A stretch of DNA of 64,000 nucleotides from positions 3,857,557 through 3,921,556 of the forward strand of contig NZ_CP130886.1 of NCBI RefSeq assembly GCF_030622045.1. Direction: 5' to 3'. The notes beneath the pieces were generated by a model. It searched no databases. It saw only the letters and a list, made by a program, of their open reading frames with translations, and was not told the origin of the DNA. The stretch is from Planctellipticum variicoloris. Lineage in GTDB: Bacteria; Planctomycetota; Planctomycetia; Planctomycetales; Planctomycetaceae. Below are positions 59,762 through 64,000 of the stretch, in pieces (position 1 is the stretch's first letter; each line of letters begins with the position of its first letter). The translations under genes were made by a program, and so were the position numbers.

Positions 59762-61789
59762 ATGATTATCAGTTGGGACTGGCTCAAGCAGTATGTCGAC
59801 CTGGATCTGCCGTTGGAGGACGTCACCACCCGGCTCACCATGTCGGGATTGAATCTCGAAACCACCGAGCCCGCCGGCAGCGATTTTGCCATCGACCTCG
59901 AAGTCACCAGCAACCGCCCCGACTGCCTGGGCCACCTGGGGATCGCCCGCGAAGTCGCAGTGCTGTTCGGGAAGACGCTGAAAGTCCCCGCCGCCGCTCC
60001 TAAGACCGTCGCGGAAACCGCGGCGTCGGCGACGTCCGTCGCCATCGAGTGCCCGGATCTCTGCCCGCAGTACCACGCCCGCGTGCTCCGCGGAGTGAAG
60101 GTCGGCCCCAGCCCCGCCTGGCTCCGACAGCGGCTGGAGACCGTGGGCATCGCCAGCGTGAATAATGTGGTCGACGTCACGAACTACGTGATGCTCGAAT
60201 GCGGACAGCCGCTGCATGCGTTCGATTTTGACCGGCTCGACGGGAAGAAGATCGTCGTCCGCCGGGCGCAGGCTGGCGAGAAGCTGCAGGCGATCGATCA
60301 TAAGGAATACGCGCTCACTCCCGAAATGTGCGTCATTGCCGACGGCAAGCGTCCGGTGGCCATCGCCGGCGTGATGGGGGGAGCGACGACCGAAATCGAG
60401 TCCAGCACGAAGAACGTGCTGATCGAAGCGGCTGCCTTTGCGCCGCTGACGGTCCGGAACACGGCCCGCAAGCTGAACCTGCACAGCCCGTCGTCGTACC
60501 GCTTCGAGCGGGCTCTCGACCCGGCCGGCCCCGACTGGGCCAGCCGTCGGTGCTGCGAACTGATCCTCGAAATTGCGGGGGGCGAGCTCCTGGCGGGCAG
60601 CGTTGCGGTCGGCCAGACGGTCGTCGCGGAACGCCCGCCGATCGCGCTCCGGTTCGCCCAATTCCGGCGGATTCTGGGGATCGAGATTCCCATCTCGGAA
60701 GCAGCGAGCATTCTGGAAAGCCTGGGCTGCCGACAGGTCGGTCCCGTGGGGGCCGACACCGCAGAGTTCGCTCCGCCGACCTTCCGGCGGGATCTATCGC
60801 GAGAGATCGATCTCATTGAAGAGGTCGCCCGGATTCACGGCTACGAGCAGATTCCCGACGACGTGCTCGTACCGCTCTGTTCCAGCGCCAAGACGCGGCG
60901 GGATCGCGTGACGGATCGCGTCCGCGATACGCTGACCGCCGCCGGGTTCTTCGAAGCGGTGACGCTGTCGTTCGTCGCCGCCGAGCAGCGGGCGCTGTTC
61001 ACGCCGCATGGCGACCGGCCGGCGCTGGAAGTCGTCCACTCCTCCCGCCGGCACGAAAACCTGCTGCGGCAGTCGCTGGTGCCGAGCCTGCTGGCTTCGC
61101 GTCGCGAGAACGAACGCCACGGCGTATTCCACGCTCAACTGTTCGAAGTGGCCAAGGTGTACCTGGCAGCCGATTCGTCGAAGCCCGAGACGCAGAACGA
61201 ACCGTGGACGATCAGCCTCGTCGGCGGGCAGTCGTATCAGGAACTGAAGGGGGTGGTCGAGCTGCTTGCCCGGCGGGTCGCACCCCACGCAGCCGTCCGC
61301 GTCCGTCCCTCGGACGTTGGCCAGTTCGTCCCCGGCCGGGGGGCGGAGGTGCTCCTGGACGGCGAACTGTGGGGCTGGCTGGGGGAACTCGACCGCTCGG
61401 CGGTGTCAGCGCTCGATCTGCGGGACAGCGTCTGTGTCGCCGAATTGAATCTGCATGTGCTCGAAGCCCGGGCCGACCTGGTTCCGAAGGCTCAGCCGCT
61501 GCCGCAGTTCCAGGCGGTCACGCGGGATCTCAATTTCGTCCTCGACGAAACGGTCCATTGGAGCGACCTGGAGCAGGTGGTCCGGTCGGCGGCGGGGCCG
61601 CTGCTGGAGACGGTCGCCTTCGGCGGCCAGTACCGCGGGAAGCAGATCCCGGAGCAGAAAAAATCGTACGTGGTGACGCTCGGCTACCGTTCGCACGAAC
61701 GAACGCTGACGGGCGACGAAGTCGACGCGGCTCAGCAGGCGGTGATTGCGGCGTGCGGGCAGAAGTTAGCGGCGACGTTGAGGGCGTAA
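59762..61789 (+). CDS. pheT: Phenylalanyl-tRNA synthetase beta subunit, short form
   Basis: A 675-residue PheT. It has the N-terminal hairpin (ISWDWLKQYVDLDLPLEDVT), then directly LEVTSNRPDCLGHLGIAREV; the EMAP-II-like tRNA-binding domain (about 110 residues in E. coli, after residue 38) is missing. The B3/B4 editing region (VNNVVDVTNYVMLECGQPLH, HAFDFDRLDG), B5 domain, catalytic-like core and the C-terminal ferredoxin-fold anticodon-binding domain (QFQAVTRDLNFVLDETVHWS, LTLTGDEVDAAQQAV-type end) are present. It needs PheS, which is not in the window. Confidence 0.95.
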   Translation: MIISWDWLKQYVDLDLPLEDVTTRLTMSGLNLETTEPAGSDFAIDLEVTSNRPDCLGHLGIAREVAVLFGKTLKVPAAAPKTVAETAASATSVAIECPDLCPQYHARVLRGVKVGPSPAWLRQRLETVGIASVNNVVDVTNYVMLECGQPLHAFDFDRLDGKKIVVRRAQAGEKLQAIDHKEYALTPEMCVIADGKRPVAIAGVMGGATTEIESSTKNVLIEAAAFAPLTVRNTARKLNLHSPSSYRFERALDPAGPDWASRRCCELILEIAGGELLAGSVAVGQTVVAERPPIALRFAQFRRILGIEIPISEAASILESLGCRQVGPVGADTAEFAPPTFRRDLSREIDLIEEVARIHGYEQIPDDVLVPLCSSAKTRRDRVTDRVRDTLTAAGFFEAVTLSFVAAEQRALFTPHGDRPALEVVHSSRRHENLLRQSLVPSLLASRRENERHGVFHAQLFEVAKVYLAADSSKPETQNEPWTISLVGGQSYQELKGVVELLARRVAPHAAVRVRPSDVGQFVPGRGAEVLLDGELWGWLGELDRSAVSALDLRDSVCVAELNLHVLEARADLVPKAQPLPQFQAVTRDLNFVLDETVHWSDLEQVVRSAAGPLLETVAFGGQYRGKQIPEQKKSYVVTLGYRSHERTLTGDEVDAAQQAVIAACGQKLAATLRA

Positions 61790-62156
61790 AGTCGGGTATC
61801 GGGCCTCGGGATTCGGGTATCGCAGACCGCCGAAGGCGGGTTGTGCCGACTTCGAGTTGGGTTGGATGTGGACGCCACGTACGGCGGCGATTGACTCGTG
61901 CCGAGGCTCTGCCGGGGCGCGCCTCTTCCGCGAGCCTCCGCGTCGCTCCTTTCCCCTCGTTCGAATTTTTTCTCCGTGTTCTCAGTGCCTTCCGTGGTTC
62001 CAGCTCTTCTCCGACATTCGCGTCCATTCGTGCGATTCGTGGTCAAACTGCCTTTCTCTCCGCCGGGTTGAAAACTTTCCGATTTGGCGCGCCTGATCCC
62101 CTGATTTCGCGGCACTATACTGATGAACGAATTCCCCGTCTCATCGGTCGTCGCTC
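61790..62156. other. Intergenic region with dispersed repeats
   Basis: The second copy of the 51-bp repeat lies at 61841-61891. The segment 61950-62046 contains CCGTGTTCTCAGTGCCTTCC and ATTCGTGCGATTCGTGGT modules. No gene seen apart from the start of the mini-ORF at 62157. Confidence 0.6.
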
Positions 62157-62321
62157 ATGTCGCTCGTCGAACTCCCCTGCCCTGCTGACGTTCCGCAGTC
62201 GGATGCCGAGCTGCTCCGCCGCATTGATGGCGCTCGCGCCAAAGGGGCGTCTGAGAGAGACTTGTGGTACGACCACGATCCCTCATTTCCGAGGGAAGAC
62301 CGGCAGCCTTGGGGGACATGA
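62157..62321 (+). CDS. Possible small protein of 54 residues
   Basis: The frame from the ATG at 62157 reads MSLVELPCPADVPQSDAELL, then RRIDGARAKGASERDLWYDH and stops at 62321. Composition (acidic, helical, with a DLWYDHDPSF segment) looks more protein-like than the alternative frames, which are Arg/Ser-rich. No ribosome site and no family match. Treated as possible only. Confidence 0.35.
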   Translation: MSLVELPCPADVPQSDAELLRRIDGARAKGASERDLWYDHDPSFPREDRQPWGT

Positions 62322-62417
62322 TTCGTTTGCCGTCGCGTTCCAACATTCGCAATAAAAGTCCACTCGCGACAGAAAGATCGACACGCGCCGGCCGTGGCGG
62401 GACCTTCATCGCCCCCG

Positions 62418-63557
62418 TCACTCGTTCTGCTCGCCCGCTGTCCGGAGCACGACCGACACCGAATTTTCGGTCCGGCGGCTGGCAGGAAGCCACGTGTTCC
62501 AACCCAGACGAGCGCCGAAACCGGTCCGATCGCCGCAGCGGAGCGGGGGGATTTCAGCGGTGCGAAGCTGAAGTTCCAGGTCGAAGTCGAGGTGCTGCCC
62601 CGCATAGAACCGGGTGAGCTGCGTCAGCGGTTCGTGGGCTTCGCCGATCGGCAGCAGGCTGCAGAATTGCGCGTAGTCGAGCGGACCGATCCGCAGGCGA
62701 AATTTCCCCTGGACCTCCCAGACCTTCTGGCCAGCGACGGTTTCCTGGCCCAACCGCGTGTTTCCGCCGCGTGACAGCCGGGTTCGGTCGGCAGATTCCA
62801 GATGCAGCCAGCGACCGACGAGCGACTGCACGCGGACCGGCCAGCCGAAGTGATCGTTGAGCATCAATTCGAGGCTGATCGCCGGCCGATGCCGCTGGCT
62901 GAGGAGCCCCGCATAGAACCGCCAGGTCTGGTCGGGGATGCTGGTTCGCGGTTCGAGGCGGTCGCGCTCCGACATGACGTATCGCGAAGCGGGATTGCCC
63001 AGCCCGGTCAGGCAGAGCAGGATCTGGCCGACGGGATCGAGCTGCGGTCGTTCATTCAGCACGAAGGCGCGGAACGCTTCCCCTCCCGCCACTCTGGCAG
63101 TCTGTTCGCGCAGCAGTGCGTGCTCCGACGCAATCCAGAAGTGATACTTTTCCCACGCCCGATAGAAAAGCGACAGCAGCCGGTGATTGAAAAGGTCCAG
63201 GAAGTCCAGCAGCGCCCGATCCTTCCGGGCGAGACGTTCGAGAACGATTTCGGTGTAGTGCTGCGGGAGTGCGCTGAGTGGCGTGGCGAGACCGAAGAAG
63301 TTCACCGACATCTTCGGCGGTCGATTCGGATCGCTGTGGCGAGAGATATCGTCGATCTGACTGGCCGGAAACTCGATTGACGCGTGCGCGCCGAAACGAA
63401 CGACTTCCTCCTGCGGAACCGAGTCGTGGCCGACCGGCTCGCGGTCGGATTCGCAGAGCGTCAGCAGCCGGACGGCCTGGAAGAAGTTGAACCGGTGGCC
63501 TTCGGACAGGAGCTGGCCGATGACGCCGGAATCCGGTAGCAATTCGGGAGCGGGCAT
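62418..63557 (-). CDS. tssG: Type VI secretion baseplate subunit TssG
   Basis: A 379-residue protein. It begins with the TssG pattern GHRFNFFQAVRLLTLCESDR and contains VRFGAHASIEFPASQIDDIS, VNFFGLATPLSALPQHYTEI and FNHRLLSLFYRAWEKYHF, followed by the mid-region with PVRVQSLVGRWLHL. TssG forms the baseplate wedge with TssF and TssE. It follows tssF by 15 bp on the same strand and is probably its partner. No further T6SS genes lie downstream in this direction. Confidence 0.92.
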   Translation of the reverse strand: MPAPELLPDSGVIGQLLSEGHRFNFFQAVRLLTLCESDREPVGHDSVPQEEVVRFGAHASIEFPASQIDDISRHSDPNRPPKMSVNFFGLATPLSALPQHYTEIVLERLARKDRALLDFLDLFNHRLLSLFYRAWEKYHFWIASEHALLREQTARVAGGEAFRAFVLNERPQLDPVGQILLCLTGLGNPASRYVMSERDRLEPRTSIPDQTWRFYAGLLSQRHRPAISLELMLNDHFGWPVRVQSLVGRWLHLESADRTRLSRGGNTRLGQETVAGQKVWEVQGKFRLRIGPLDYAQFCSLLPIGEAHEPLTQLTRFYAGQHLDFDLELQLRTAEIPPLRCGDRTGFGARLGWNTWLPASRRTENSVSVVLRTAGEQNE

Positions 63558-63572
63558 GGCGCCTGTCGCGGG

Positions 63573-64000
63573 TCAGAGGATCGTCTGGTCGCCGACGCGG
63601 TACGGCCAGACTTTGAAGGGTTCGGCGGCGTTCCGCATGCGGGTGGAGAGCCGGGTAAACGAGTTCATGGAGGCGTAAAGTCCGACAAATTTGTCGAGCA
63701 CGCTGGCCATCAGAAAGGCGCCGACTCCGGAGTACTTGTCCGGATCGAAGACGACTTCCAGTTCGATGCCGCGGCAGAACCCGACCGCAGGCCCGCCGGT
63801 GATCCGGGCGGTCTTGCGTCGGCTGGCGATGCTGGTAATTCCTTCGATCTGCTGAGCGGTCGCGCGGGTGTTGTTGTAATCGTAGAGCTTAAGAATCTCG
63901 CGCAGGGAGTCCGCTCCCTCGGCGCCGTCGGAGATCGACAGATGGTTGAGCGCCAGATGAGAAATCAGCCGCCAGTGCAGTTCTCCCTGCGGAAGCCGAC
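63573..64000 (-). CDS. tssF: Type VI secretion baseplate subunit TssF, C-terminal part
   Basis: The frame enters from the right edge and ends at a TGA at 63573 (142 codons visible). It contains LHWRLISHLALNHLSISDGA, LREILKLYDYNNTRATAQQI and FLMASVLDKFVGLYASMNSF followed by TRLSTRMR, the typical TssF C-terminus with the NSFT motif. The gene start and the rest of the T6SS locus must lie to the right. Confidence 0.9.
   Translation of the reverse strand, partial: RLPQGELHWRLISHLALNHLSISDGAEGADSLREILKLYDYNNTRATAQQIEGITSIASRRKTARITGGPAVGFCRGIELEVVFDPDKYSGVGAFLMASVLDKFVGLYASMNSFTRLSTRMRNAAEPFKVWPYRVGDQTIL

Overview
The window is high-GC bacterial DNA. Its protein content points to a member of the Planctomycetes: a DUF1559 prepilin-like protein, a DUF1501 Tat-type protein, an ECF sigma / FecR / WD40 / DUF1583-like operon, a short PheT and many dispersed intergenic repeats. 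Taxonomy is inferred from gene families only; no rRNA gene is present.

Region 1 (1-8.5 kb) is a large minus-strand arsenic operon. In transcription order it holds arsR, an in-frame arsM-arsD, arsA, ArsE/ArsF/ArsG-like genes for aromatic arsenicals, an OsmC-family gene, a small Cys-rich gene, an Acr3-type permease and a universal stress protein. A sigma70-type promoter with an overlapping inverted repeat lies in front of arsR, and a second copy of the repeat lies between arsR and arsM. Just upstream are a tRNA-Ser(UGA) 3' fragment with a terminator and an integrase-like remnant, so the ars genes probably sit on a genomic island.

Region 2 (8.5-18.6 kb) is accessory DNA. It has a DUF417 / AraC / ScdA_N cassette, a decayed IS3 element joined to an IS1182-type fragment, a sigma54 two-component pair (histidine kinase and NtrC-type activator) followed by small stress-type genes with two good -24/-12 promoters, and fragments of hsdR, an ISL3 transposase and an HTH regulator.

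Region 3 (18.6-25.5 kb) is a tight minus-strand cluster: radical SAM protein, 70-aa protein, Ycf46-like AAA+ ATPase, Ycf35-like protein, DUF2997, zinc-ribbon membrane protein with a degenerate signal-peptidase fold, TPR protein and PilT-like ATPase. I cannot assign it to a described pathway, and it is the best candidate here for an undescribed system.

Region 4 (25.6-42.6 kb) starts with an IS21 fragment. It continues with the ECF sigma / FecR / WD40 lipoprotein / DUF1559 / DUF1583-like operon, a RAYT remnant with REP-like palindromes, a membrane protein paired with a J-like protein lacking HPD, a protein with six copies of a short linear motif, LarC and a DUF1501 protein.

Region 5 (42.6-64 kb) is mainly housekeeping: glycerate kinase, a degenerate HD-GYP protein, an EamA transporter, hisA, hisH, prepilin peptidase, aroK, fused aroDE, mutL, a Xer recombinase, a dicarboxylate symporter and pheT. 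The right edge enters a type VI secretion locus (tssG, tssF). Intergenic gaps carry several families of dispersed repeats.
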